From: Larix kaempferi
Taxonomy: Eukaryota; Streptophyta; Pinopsida; Pinales; Pinaceae
Length of the DNA stretch: 64,000 nt
Assembly: GCA_027924585.1 (NCBI GenBank)
Contig: BSBM01000440.1
Coordinates: forward strand, 10,534,001 to 10,598,000
Direction: 5' to 3'
Shown here piece after piece: positions 35,113-46,644 of the stretch. The position numbers and the translations under genes were made by a program. The notes below the pieces were generated by a model. The model was not told where the DNA came from. It saw nothing but the letters and a program-made list of their open reading frames with translations, and did not search any database. The first letter of the stretch is position 1. Each line of letters opens with the position of its first letter.

Positions 35113-36004
35113 AACAAAGGAATTATTAACCTAAGTTAAAACTAAAAGTTAGTAGGTATTTACATCCCTTAGAACGCTTGTCTTAAAATTTCCTATCCAT
35201 TTAAATTAGTTTAAATATTAATTTAAATTATAAATTATTTAAATTCACAATAAAATCTATGGTTAAAGTTTAATTCACAATAGTATAAATTTTTATAATA
35301 AATAATATTAAAACTAATGTAAATAATATGAACTAATAAATAATTATAAAATTTCTTAAACATTAATTAGTTCAATATTATAAATGTGATAAATTAATTA
35401 ATTAATTATTTAATTTACAATAATTCCTATAGGATAAATTTACTTAAGATCTTCTTTAACATGCTGGAACCCTAAAATAATAAATTTACCACATTAGATT
35501 ATTATATTTTTAATGAAAATTTCATTATATTAATACCTTAGATTATAATTCTTACACTTAATATACAAAAAAAATGGAGTTCACCAATTATATTAGACAT
35601 TATTTTATTATATTTTTTCTAACATTAAGGTTTACATTTAAAGTTTTTATAATATATTAACATTAAATCTTATAAATTAGATTAATTTACACTCTATTTT
35701 TCCTCTTAAGATTCACAATTAAAATAAACTTTATATTTCTCTCACATTTATTTTACCTTAATTTTTTTTTCCAAAAACTCATTAATTTCCCTAAAATAAC
35801 AAGCCGACCAACCTTAGGTTAAAAAACCCCTAAATTAAATTACTAAAACTAAGAATCATTTCTTCATATATTTATAGATATCTCACAGGCATCTTTATCC
35901 TTGAAGGCTTCAACTGTCTCCTGATGATGATCCCATAGTAGGGATCGAAATGTCGAGTTTCAAATTCGTTTAGCGTAGCTCCTCTTCACTCATAACAAAG
36001 GAAT
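35113..36004 (+). mobile_element. 870-bp insertion in copia leader, flanked by 11-bp direct repeats
   Basis: AACAAAGGAAT occurs at 35113-35123 and 35994-36004; between them lie 870 bp (35124-35993). The insert is very AT-rich on the left, without coding sequence or clear terminal inverted repeats. It ends on the right with the hammerhead-like motif at 35915-35960. Variable-length target repeats and hammerhead motifs are known for Penelope-like elements, which have been reported in conifers. A non-autonomous derivative is therefore one possible origin. Confidence 0.5.
35905..35960 (+). ncRNA. Hammerhead-ribozyme-like motif with minimal stem III
   Basis: CTGATGA (35921-35927) is followed by a perfect 6-bp stem II, GATCCC (35929-35934), loop ATAGTA, GGGATC (35941-35946). 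Then come GAA (35947-35949), ATGT (35950-35953, a 2-bp stem III with A-U and a U-G wobble) and C (35954), the expected cleavage base. GAG (35955-35957) pairs with CTC (35918-35920) to start stem I, and TCAA/TTGA can extend it beyond an internal loop. ATGTC would be ACGTC before CpG decay, as in Penelope-type hammerheads. Activity is untested. Confidence 0.5.
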
Positions 36005-36025
36005 CCCCCTGAAGCCAATAATCGA

Positions 36026-36037
36026 TCTCTGATATCA
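36026..36037 (-). promoter_or_regulatory. Primer-binding site, tRNA-Met type, copia element
   Basis: On the minus strand TGATATCAGAGA matches TGGTATCAGAGC except at two bases. It is two bases from the LTR terminus. Confidence 0.75.
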
Positions 36038-36039
36038 CA

Positions 36040-36240
36040 TGTAAGTTTTAAACCTGTGCAGAGAAGAAACACATGCATATTATTTTAAGAAAAATAGAGA
36101 TTACACCACAACATTCACACATAATACACATAGATTTACCTTGGAAACCCTTAACTGGGAAAACCAACAAAACTTAGAGCCGCACCTCTTATTTTCTCAT
36201 TATGATTATTAACTAGTCAAAATACAAATATAGGTATTCT
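36040..36240 (-). repeat. Copia 5' LTR, R/U5 end (right boundary unclear)
   Basis: Begins TGTAAG on the plus strand (the LTR end in minus orientation). On the minus strand it contains GGTTTTCCCAGTTAAGGG and TTTCCAAGGTAAATC, the usual sequence near copia LTR ends. I could not find its 3' twin and cannot fix its outer end. Confidence 0.55.
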
Positions 36241-36496
36241 GTAATATCCAAAACCATAATCCCTCAACCCAGATTAGAAATAAACCCCAATCCCATAATT
36301 GGGAATAAATTACATATTTTTAGAAAAACCTAAAATAGGCTGAAAATAGCCCAAAAAATTTTGAACTCGCTTCGCGGAAGGGGTAGGGAATTGGAGCGCC
36401 CCCCCTACAACCACCGTAAGCCAACGCCATGCACAATGCTCGATGCATACAGTAGAGCACTATATGGTGGAGATCGTTAGGCACCCCCCACCCACG

Positions 36497-36511
36497 CCCC
36501 CCCCCCCCCCC
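36497..36511. repeat. C15 homopolymer
   Basis: Fifteen C in a row within a C-rich stretch that passes into (CA)n. It is prone to slippage and sequencing error. Confidence 0.85.
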
Positions 36512-39479
36512 ACACACACATGAAAAAAATATAACACATACCCAATAGTTTGTTCGGTTGCCCAACCTTTCACCTTCCTTGACTCTTTGTTTACCCACCC
36601 AAGTGTGAATTTACAAAATTGGAGATGTTCTCAAAATGAAACTTAATAGAGATGAGTAATTCGACCATGTAATTTATCATGACACAACATTGCAATCAAG
36701 GGAAATTAAAATTCCCTTTATAAAATCCATTACTTAAACATAATATTTAACAACGTTCTATGTGGGGGGTGGACCCCTTCTTTCCATATGCACCCTCCGG
36801 GCTTCATATTGTTCATATGATTATTGAATGATGATCAAACAAGGAATCAATAAATGAGAAATGGGGGTTACCTAGAAATGGATGGTTTTCCTATAGCTTC
36901 ATTACATCCACAAGATCCAATGCAAATCCAATTGAGGAGATTTGGAACCTACACACAAGAAATACAAAAAAATCGTTAAATATGATGGATAAATAACAAA
37001 ATGAATCATACAATAATTTAGATCTATCATTATTTGATCCTAACTAATCTATTAGGAATATTGATCCTTGAAGCCAACATGATTAAGATACAATTATAAA
37101 TTGAATACCATATTTCAGGTGAAAGAGGAGAGGTCTTTGGTTAATGAAAGAAAAACAACAAATATTATACTTGATCTTGTTGTGGCACCTATCGTAACTG
37201 TAATTTAGGTTCCTTTGGTCCTAGGCCACTCCAAGCAATCTTCACAAATCCATAGCCATGTGCATAAGGGAAAAGGAACAGATATGATGTTTTAGATCCT
37301 TAACCCACATAGAAGATATAAACTAGAGATATGAATCTTTGTGGATATAAAGACAAAAGACCCAAATATCAAAATGATTTCTCCAGTGTGGGGTACTCAA
37401 AATTACTCTCCTCTATCCCCTTGATTTAGTGTCTTATTATATGAATTTAGAAGAGGTTGGAGATAGGATTCATGGAAGGTGAATTAGGTAGATACAAATT
37501 ATAGATAGACTTGAGGGTATGTGAACTAAGCAATTACAAGTCATGCACAAGTTCCTTTCTCAATTATGAGTATTTTCCAACTCAATATGAAGTTTCTTCT
37601 CAATTATGATATGACACTTATTTCATAATTACGAAATTGTGACAAATTATTTCCTTGAGGAATAATTATGAGGTTTTTAATCAATTATGTAATTTCAGCC
37701 TCATAACATCTAATAACATATTTACAAGGCCTATGGTGGGAAATAAAGGTATACAAAACTGCCCCAAATATGATGTTAGAAGAGAATCCGATGGTCGAAA
37801 TGCATTATAAAATATGAAGAAAACCACCAAGTGGAACCCACTAGAGTCCAATGAACATTGGATTAGAAAAGTACTTGCAATCAAGGATTGGAATATCAAA
37901 TGAATCTCTTCCCCGAGGAAAACATACCCACACTCAGATGTAAACATGCATGGATTCCAAATCAAGTACACTATGGATCCATGTAAGGTATAAAATGTAG
38001 AATCATGGCCACAAAAAGATACACGGTGGATACATGCCAAAAATAGATCATAGCCACAAACAAATACAAAGTCGATCTATGTATCAATGTTCATCAAAAG
38101 AAAAACTAGAAATGAAACAAGGGAAACTTGGTTCTCCATATACTAATTTCATAAAATGTGTGGTATGGCCATGCATAAATCATGCAACAACATTATCAAT
38201 TAGTGCTACTACAACCCAATTTCTTCAATCCAAACTTGTCAATATGTATGAGTCTACACCATGTGAATAAATGATTTGAATTTGAACATTGTAGACACTA
38301 TTTGATTATCAATCATTGATGTATAACATTAACAATTGTGAGACAACCCACATATGATGATCATGGGCATCAAGGTACATAGTACATTTTAGCAAGTGTG
38401 AATAGATGTGTTGATATCAAGCACTTGTAAAATATATCAATCAAGGGACATTGGTGTTTTCTCACTATTGATAGCGAGGGAACCTACCACTGATGACTAC
38501 AAGCCCCAAGGTACTAGAAAAGTCTCAAAATTTCATTCCCAAAGAAAAATGAGTTGACATTGATGGGAGGGGATCCATTGGAAGGAGGGAATTAAGGCAT
38601 CCTCCATCAACCAACATGAGCACAAAATAGGAACATATTTGTTTTGAAAGGATTTGGAAAAGAGTTTTCTATGAACACCATTGAGTTTGTCTCTCACATG
38701 CACCGGATGAAGATACTACATGAAAAAGATCCTCTGAGCAACACATAATAATTCAACTTGTTGACAAAGGTGAGGAATTCCACCAATGATAAAAAAATGG
38801 AATCTAAGATACAACACAAATTATCAAATTCCAATAGAGGTCTTGGCATTGAACATATGGGAGACCACTTAGTTAGAAATCAATGATGAGATGGAATCAA
38901 CTGAGCACAATGTAACCTAACAATGATTAAATTAGGCCCAAGGTGCCAATATCTCTAGGTCAACCACTCTGAGCAATATATTCTAGTCGTCAAGGAACAA
39001 CTTGCTAATGAGAAATCAATGAGGACCCTCTACATTAGCATGATTCAAACACTGGTTATCATGATGAAACCGAGAACAAATTGACAAAAGGAAAGGATGA
39101 CATGAATAGTAGGGGAAAATGAGGAATGTCCAACACAAGCTAAATACAACCCTTGAACATCAACATGATACAACAATGACTTGGGTAGTATTTGAAACAA
39201 AGGGAACACCGATATAAATCTACAACACAAGAGGCATTAACAAACTCTCCATAATGGTCGAAAGAGTAACAAACTAGAGGAGTATAAACTCAAAAACCAT
39301 TGTTCAACTTCCTAAGGAAATATTAAAACCCAACTTGGTTAGAGGACTCAAAACTAATGCTTTGTTCAAGGGTGATACAACTGAGACTGCAACTACATAA
39401 AAAATGGAGATCTAACATCTCCCCCCTCTTATATATATATATATATATATATATTTGATTTTTTGTTTTTTTTCAAATT

Positions 39480-39705
39480 AATAAATATTGAAAAAGAATA
39501 AAATAATGCCATATTACTATGGAGGGAATGAGTGTCGCAAGGAATGTAACTATGTCCCAAGTACATGGAATACACACACACACATATAGGATTTTTTGTC
39601 CTTTTCACACTAATAAAGATTGAAAAAGAATAAAATAATTCCATATTACTATGGAGGGAATGAGTGTCGCAAGGCATATAACTATATCCCAAGTGCATGG
39701 AATAG
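39480..39705. repeat. 130-bp direct duplication
   Basis: AATAAAnATTGAAAAAGAA...GGAGGGAATGAGTGTCGCAA...CATGGAATA occurs twice (about 39480 and 39611), with a CA-rich junction between the copies. Confidence 0.75.
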
Positions 39706-40699
39706 ATCTATACAAAACAAACTACAAAAAAGGTGCTAGACAAGAGGTGGGTACTCGTCAGCATGTTTCTTCCAAAAATATAGTCTAGAATGCAAATTCC
39801 ACAAATTCAAGTAAACAAAAACATAATGGATGTAATGGAAGTATTAAATATGCAATGAAGAATTAGGTCTAAGTGTGCAAATAGCAGTGAGCAAATACAA
39901 TTGCATAATGAACATAAATAAGAGCCTTATAGGGAATGCATGGAAACAAGAGAGAAGGAGAGGCATGAGGATTCTTCTCAAATTCATGGTTAAACTAAAA
40001 AGGATCGCGAGCCTATGAGAAAAACTCAGCATGGGAAACAAAATGGTAGGATGGTGCTGACTACAATGTTCTATTTTAGTTAGGATCTTCTGTCGGATTA
40101 GTGCAAAATGTAGATAAAGAAGGATGACATACCAATATCCAACAGGTTTGACCCTACGGAAAATTCAGATGGAAAAAGGTTTAAATTCATCATAATAGAG
40201 GGAAAACCTAAACCTATATGAAAGCTTCTGACCATACTTAACCAGATTGGAAAATGTGCAAAGCATGATCCTTAAGAAACTAGGAATCCAACTGAAATTC
40301 CTATATCCAAGAAACAACAATACCATGATCATATCTAAAAAATCTAAAAAGAAAAATCTCATATGAGTTATTTTGATATGGGTAATATTCAACTTCACTG
40401 TCTTCCACAATATTCATTACCAATGTAGATTTTACCAACGAAGACTCGTGGATGCAATGGCCTTGGGCATTACAATCAGTAATATTAGACTCATAAGGAA
40501 AATCAATGATGAAATAAAAAATGGATCCTATAAGAAAAAACTCATCATCATAGGAGTCTAATGATCTACTAAATGAATCAGAATCATTAAGAACATTGAA
40601 TTGTAACTCAATGACAAAGTAAATAATCTAAAAAATGATGCTATATATGGATCCAAATATATTGAGATCAAACTCAAAAGAAAAATCAGGGTTAGATTT

Positions 40700-41314
40700 G
40701 ATTGCAATTGAGTCCAATCTAGGGAGATGATATTTGGAAAGGATGAAAGTATCCAAAGGAACATTATAATCGACCATAGCCTCTAGGAGAGCTTCATCTG
40801 AGAGAAGGATGTCATCCTAGACATAACTTATGTCAGAACATTCACTTGGACCAACATGCGGGAGAATTGGCTCTAATGCCCCCATTAGATAAATCACCTA
40901 GTCAACTGCCAAAACCAAGTCCCAAGAGGATGAGAATGAACTGAGAGGATCCTTCTCAGTATAAATTGGACACATGGTATATGGGTCCACATAATGCACC
41001 CATGGTAGGGTTTTGTATATCGAAACAATGAAAAAAACCAATGGGGATAATCATTCAAAAGTTGGGTAAAGAGGAGGATCACTAAATAAAAGCTGATTAA
41101 TAATAAAAATGTTGTCTTTTTAGGGAAATTCATCAGACAGAATATCATAAACATCACAATGTTGATACAATATACATAATAACACCAAAGGAACATATTG
41201 AATTCCAATGGTCCCTCCAAAAAAATAAAATCGACTAAGACATTCTTTCAACCTAATGAAACAAGAAATTGAGGAAGGAACCACAAAGGTTCACTAGGTC
41301 TTCTATCAATGGCC
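40700..41314 (-). pseudogene. Host gypsy-type polyprotein, C-terminal part of split protease
   Basis: On the minus strand the frame enters from the insertion point as AIDRRPSEPLWFLPQF. It passes a TGA (41243-41245), then GPLEFNMFLWCYYVY, and degrades leftward. It joins in frame with VSISIPMLA, which lies to the right of the inserted chromovirus (62710 onward). Together they form the protease region of a plant gypsy-type polyprotein (VDEGAS type), recognised from memory of the family and not from a search. Downstream RT could not be found. Confidence 0.55.
41310..41314. repeat. Target-site duplication, left copy (chromovirus 2)
   Basis: TGGCC, matching 62710-62714. Confidence 0.8.
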
Positions 41315-43146
41315 AGTCACATTCCCCTGTCTCCTTGGTGCCTTTAGAGGCGATGGGAGACCATTGATATATTTTTTTTTCAACAATTAACTTTGATTTT
41401 ACACACATCCGCAATGGCCTTCGATCCACAATCCACATTCCACGATCCGCAATCCGCATGCAGAACTTGGGAATCAGATTTCCAAATTCACCTTTCCGAA
41501 GAAATATCACTCCCGACTTCCCCCTTCACCTGACCCACAGAGGGTTCATAAAACACCACAGGGTAAATCTAATTCCTTCCCCAAATCCAGGTGAGGCCAT
41601 ATAGTCCAGCTAAATGTGTATGCAATGTATAACAAATACATATAAGGAATGAAGTTAAATCCATTCAATGCATCTACTACATGCAATATTAGTAGCACAT
41701 TAACACAATCAAATGATTAAAGAATCAAGCATGCATATACTTCATACTCAAGCTTATACTTGACCTTCCTACTGATCAATTTTAGGTAACCATTCATTCA
41801 AATAACTTGAACATAAAAAATAGACATAACACATGAAATACCATCATTTAACACCACATAGAGCACTTATCTTTGAACTGTAGTTGTCCAAGCAACTGAA
41901 TAAGTGAGCGCAACTCCACCCAAACTTAGGTCTATGTCCATCCTATACTCTTTCAGTTGAGAGACCACCCTCGAGCTAGGTTGTGTATCCACTAAGGAGG
42001 GATAAATAGGATCTCTCACATTCAAGGTTCCATCACAATGCTACACCAACCTACATTTGGGTTTATCAAGCATACAAGGGAACCAGGAGGATGATGCTAA
42101 GCTAGTGAGCTCAACCATAGATCTATAGAAATCTCATACTACTTAGCAGACATGGCACCCACATTACCTACCTCACCCAACATAAGGAAGGCCCTCTTCT
42201 TTGCTGCACAGTCCCTCAAGGCCTTTTTCCTCCAGTTCTCTTCAGGGTGGGCATAGAAAGGTCCAAATTGTTGTTTTCATGATACTTTAGCCTTCACTAG
42301 GTTTATCAAGTAGATCCAACCCTTGTCTTGCCTTCAAATATGTTAGTCGTGCTGGAATCTTCCTAGGGTTGCGGCCGAAGCTCTGTCCCGCAACTCGGTC
42401 CTATGAAAACAAATCTAAGTGTTATCACAGTTTCACTAAGCTTCTTACACTATGTAATTCATATTAGGGTCTGATCCAAAGATTTCCCAACTGGCTTCAC
42501 TTCCTATGCAAGGTTTCTTTGTATCCTCGGCTTTGCAAATTCGGCTTTTCACAAAATCACGATTTATTTCTTGCTCCTTCACGAATCGGCTCTGCAAATT
42601 CCTTGTTACTTCGGCTGTTGGTCGACAATGGGATAGGGATTGGGTTTCACGAATTACCAAGAGATAGAGCGGCTTAAGGAACAAGCGAAATAGAGCCATA
42701 TCCCGCCATACGAATTTGCAGGGCTGCTCCATACTCCATCGACTTCATGAATTGGTTTTCTCAACCACCTTCTTACAACATAATTAAATGTCAACATGGG
42801 GAGTCAAATGGGTTCACAATTTTACATGTGGCAGCATGGGTTCCAATCCCACAACCCCCTCACCTCTCCCTAGTTGATACACATGGCCCCTTCTCATTAG
42901 TTGCCTCCTTAGCCATTTTTCTTGGTATTTCATTGCAATATTTAATAATTACATCATTTACAATATCTAATGGCATAACAACATAGGGGTTATCAAAATA
43001 TCAAATACTATCCTATGAAAATAAACTTAAGCATACACTAGTGGGGCCTTGTCCTTTAGCTCCACACTAGGGAAAACACACATTGAATTTATACAATATT
43101 TACATTGAAGCCAATAAAACCTAAGGGTCAAAATAAGGGTATTACA
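41315..43146 (-). repeat. Left (3') LTR of chromovirus 2, 1832 bp
   Basis: Matches 60904-62709 along its length, for example CTTTAGAGGCGATGGGAGAC near 41340 and 60931. The plus-strand right end GGGTATTACA is the usual TGTAATACCC LTR start in minus orientation. The other terminus has lost the TG/CA bases. Confidence 0.88.
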
Positions 43147-43149
43147 AAT

Positions 43150-43785
43150 CCATCTTCCTTAGAACAACACCATCCTCGGTGTTCTCAAAATTGAAAAAAA
43201 TGGGAATGCCTCTCTCATGGCATCCTCCAGCTCCCATGTGGCCTTTTCGTGACTAAGGTGATTCCATTGCACCTTCACCTATCTCATGGATCTGTTCCAA
43301 AGCAAAGTGACCTTCTTGTCTAGGATGTGCATAGGATCCACTTGGAACTCTCCCTATGGTTTCACCTGTATCACATTCCAATCAATTATGTGATTAGGAT
43401 CATGTACATATTTCTTAAGAAAATAGACATGGAAAAAATTATGCGCTCGCATGTTAGCAGGAAATGCAATCCTATATGCAACTGGCCCTATTCTATCAAG
43501 GAAATCAAATGGCCCACAATATCTTAGTGCTAACTTGGCACAACTCCCCAACTTCATGGAACTTTTCCTTGGTTTCACTCTTAAGTAAACATGATCCCCA
43601 ATTTGAAATTCCTTATGCACTCTTTTTAGATCTGCATAACTCTTATGCCTATCCTGTGCTGCCTTCAAATTATGCCTGATCTTAATAATCTCCTTCTCCA
43701 TTTCCTTGATCATATCTGGTCCAAGCACTACCCTATTCACTGGGTTGTCCCAACTCATTGGAGTCCTACATTCTTTTCCATACAA
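43150..43785 (-). pseudogene. Integrase tail and chromodomain, chromovirus 2
   Basis: The frame is open from 43785 to 43354: MYGKECRTPMSWDNPVNRVV, KSYADLKRVHKEF, IGDHVYLRVKPRKS, LRYCGPFDFLDRIGPVAYRI and FFHVYFLKKYVHDPNHIIDW. A TAG at 43351-43353 follows VKP. The same frame then continues GEFQVDPMHILDKKVTLLWN, passes another TAG, and reads VKVQWNHLSHEKATWELED and AMREAFPFF, ending at a TAA near 43156. This is the chromodomain-type C-terminus that would steer integration. Confidence 0.85.
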
Positions 43786-43788
43786 TGC

Positions 43789-44450
43789 TTAAAAAGGAAT
43801 CATCCTCAATGATGCTTGATGTCCATTGTTGTATGCAAATTCTACCAAGTGTAGGTAGTATTCCCACTTGGATGGCTTATCCATCACATACATCCTCAAC
43901 ATGTCTTCAAGAATCTGATTTACCCTCTCAGTCTGACCATCTGTTTGAGGATGATATGTTGTACTAAACTTCAGCTGAGGCCCCAATTCCTGGAATAATC
44001 CTTTCCAAAAATTGGATGTGAACTTTGTATCACGATCTAAAATTATTGCCTTGGGAAATCCATGCAATCTGAATATCTCCTTCATGAAGATATTGGCTAT
44101 GTCATTTGTCTTATGAGTGGACTTGACTGGAATGAGGTGAGATACCTTTGATAGCTTGTCCACCACTACCATGATTGAATCATGCTTCCTCACTGTCATT
44201 GGAAAAGCTGTTATAAAATCCATAGAAATCACTTCTCACTTCCATTTTGGAATGGGAAAAGGCTGCAACAATCTTGCTGGGTGTTGGTGCTCTACCTTGA
44301 CTTGTTGGCATCAGTTTGACACCTAGAAATGTACTATGATATGTCCTTCTTCATCCCATGCCAAATGTACTGCCTTCTTGTTGTTGTTATGGTATTTTGA
44401 TATCCTAGGTGTCCATAATACGCCATTTTATGTATCTCATCCATCACAAG
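43789..44450 (-). pseudogene. Integrase core, chromovirus 2
   Basis: MISMDFITAFPMTVRKHDSI carries the first catalytic Asp intact, unlike element 1. DKLSKVSHLIPVKSTHKTND, FRLHGFPKAIILDRDTKFTS (second Asp), YHPQTDGQTERVNQILEDML (catalytic Glu) and FAYNNGHQASLRMIPF follow. The frame is open for 147 codons (44232-43789), then a TAA. Upstream, YYGHLGYQNTITTTRRQYIW and an ISRC motif are the zinc region, in a frame with a stop and a frameshift near 44320. Confidence 0.87.
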
Positions 44451-44559
44451 CCTATTCAAATCTGCACAATTTGGAATGTACAGTCTGGTACCCTGATAAA
44501 TGAGAACATCATATTCACCAATCTGTTATCCTGCACACTTTTCATCTACCTTTCCTTGC

Positions 44560-45726
44560 TGCAACTTCTCCTTGATTTGAAGGTAAGCTTCATCACCAGT
44601 TTGATCTTCAATAACCCTTTTCTTCAAATCTGATTTACATATACTCACTACTGCAAAATGAAATCTCCCGCTAAGTGCATCTGCAACCTTATTCTCCTAA
44701 TCTTTGACATGTTTAATTTCCAAATCAAATTCACAAAGGAATTCCATCCACCTAGTTTTCCTAACATTCATATTTGGCTGGTCAAACAGATATTTTAAGC
44801 TCACATGATCTGTCCTGAGCTCAAATATTCTTCCCAAGAGTTAATCTCCATATCTTGAGAGCATGAACTATGGATTCTAGCTCTAAATCATGTGTGGCAT
44901 AATTCTTCTCATGTTCTTTTAACTTCCTTGACTCATAGAAAATTACAAATCCTTCTTGCATGAGCACTCCACCTAGCCCTTCAATGCAAGAATATGTACA
45001 CAAAACAAAATATTTATTTGGGTCTGCAATATTAAAAATAGAAGCACTGGTAAGCAACCTCTTTAACTGCTGAAAGCTTTTCTCACATCTTTCAAACCAT
45101 ACAAACTTGATATTCTTCCTCTGCAATGAAGTGATTGGGAGATCTATCTTGGAGAATCCTTCAATGAACCTTCTGTAGTATCCTGCAAGACCCATAAAAG
45201 ATCTAACATCTACAACATTCTTTGGAGTAGGCCAATCCATTATGGCTTCAATATTTTCTAGATCCACTTTAATTCCTTCTTCTGAGATGACATGACCCAA
45301 ATACTGTACCTTCTGCTGGTAGAAATCACACTTGCTCAGTTTTGCATACAGTTGGTGTTCTCTAAAGAATTGCAACACCATTCTTAGATGTTCATTATGC
45401 TCTTCTTCATTCTTTGAGTAAACAAGAATGTCATCCAAGAACACAATTACAAACTTATCCAAATACTTGTTGAAGACACTATTCATGAGACACATGCATG
45501 TGGTAGGTGCATTGGTAAGACCAAATGGCACCACACTGAACTCATAACGGCCATATCTAGTCCTGAAAGTTGTTTTGTGAATGTCTTATTCCTTTATCCT
45601 CACTTGATGGTATCCAGACCTCAAGTTAATATTTGAAAACACTCTAGCTTCCTTCATTTGATCAAACAAGTCATCAATTCTTGGCAATGGATACTTGTTC
45701 TTGATTGTCACTTTATTGAGCTACCT
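44560..45726 (-). pseudogene. Reverse transcriptase-RNase H, chromovirus 2
   Basis: Reading leftward: [37 protein letters not shown] (the first catalytic Asp is Asn); [23 protein letters not shown]; then an open 237-codon piece 45534-44821 with [18 protein letters not shown] (both catalytic Asp present), [17 protein letters not shown] and [16 protein letters not shown]. RNase H starts [18 protein letters not shown], where the expected Asp is Tyr, then [13 protein letters not shown] frameshift near 44825 leads to [22 protein letters not shown]-stop-ENKVADALSGR and a linker. Confidence 0.87.
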
Positions 45727-46644
45727 TTAATCAATACACAGCCTCAAAGTCCCATCCTTTTTCTTGTCAAATAACACCGGTGCTCCCCAAGGAGATACAC
45801 TAGGTTTGATATACTCCTTTTCCATTAATTCTTGTAGTTGTATCTTCAACTCTACCAATTCTAGTGTGCTCATTATATAAGGAGCTTTGGAAATTGGTGC
45901 TACCCCTGGAACAAGATTGATGGAAAAATCAATATCTCTCTTTGGTGGAAGTCCTAACAATTCATCTGTAAATACATCTTGGAACTCTTGCAATAGATGA
46001 AAGTATTCTATCCTTGTTCCCTTATCCTCTGATGAATCTAATATGTGGACTGCATATAATTGGAAACCCTTTTTATAAAAAAAATTCAACTGTAAGGATG
46101 AAATCTTCCTTACTGAAACTTGCTTGGGAATTCCTCTTACCAACCTTGGCCTTCCCTCTTCATCAATGCATTCAAGTACTTTCTCATAGCAGTCTATCTT
46201 GGCTCTATGTATTTCCAACCAGTCCATACCTATTAGGGAATCATAAGATCCTAATGGTAGGACATTTAAATTTACATTTGTGAGGATTCCATTCAATTCT
46301 ATGGGGCACTCCATCACTACTTCGACACTCACCTTTCTCTTGGTCCCTGTGGCTAATTGAACTACCCATGATTTACTATGCTTTAATTTACTAAGAGAAC
46401 AACCTTTAACCACCTTAGGATACACATAAATATGAGTAGTTCTTGGATCAATCAAAACATAAATAGATTGCTTAGCAATATTACCTTCAACTTCTACCAC
46501 TGCCGATTGATGGTCTGCTTGATGATCATCCAATGCTGCATAAATTCGAGGTGCTACACTTGCCATATCTTCCATTGTAGTTGCTTCTTCTAGGTTGTGA
46601 AAGCTCCATGGATTCTCCCTCTGATGTGGGAAATATCTAAGCAT
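45727..46644 (-). pseudogene. Protease and start of RT, chromovirus 2
   Basis: An open frame of 305 codons. The protease motif reads YVLIDPRTTHIYVYPK; the lineage has Asp-Ser/Pro-Gly, and Gly is Arg here (GGA to AGA), so activity would be lost although the frame is open. WVVQLATGTKRKV and SLIGMDWLEIHRAKIDCYEK match the protease of element 1. The linker LLQEFQDVFTDELLGLPPKR leads to the RT start APYIMSTLELVELKIQLQEL and SPWGAPVLFDKKKDGTLRLC, ending in a TAG at about 45724. Confidence 0.87.

Larger units (their letters stand above)
33632..36037 (-). mobile_element. Ty1/copia element, 3'-truncated, minus strand
   Basis: Reading leftward: LTR end at about 36040, PBS (36026-36037), leader, gag, zinc knuckle, protease and the start of the GAG-pre-integrase domain. 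Integrase core, RT and RNase H are absent. The leader contains an 870-bp secondary insertion (35124-35993); without it the PBS-to-ATG distance would be about 125 bp. Confidence 0.85.
36241..40699. other. Repeat-derived region without recognisable genes
   Basis: No coding motif, RT, integrase or LTR pair could be identified. Contents: a C15 run with flanking CCCAC/CACACA (36487-36520), an (AT)n tract (about 39431-39453) and a 130-bp direct duplication (39480-39705). Several minus-strand frames up to 119 codons have no known motif. The right end probably belongs to the decayed minus-strand polyprotein described at 40700-41314. Confidence 0.4.

Noticed and set aside
36320-36598. 92-codon minus-strand frame with a Gly run
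   Set aside because: The Gly run is the translation of the C15 homopolymer; no motif elsewhere.
37681-38040. 119-codon minus-strand frame as a host gene
   Set aside because: Hydrophobic and Phe/Leu-rich in AT-rich DNA with no homology that I recognise and no splice context; probably chance or too decayed to call.
39429-39698. 89-codon minus-strand frame with an internal peptide repeat
   Set aside because: The peptide repeat is explained by the 130-bp DNA duplication; the ends are AT and CA microsatellite translation.
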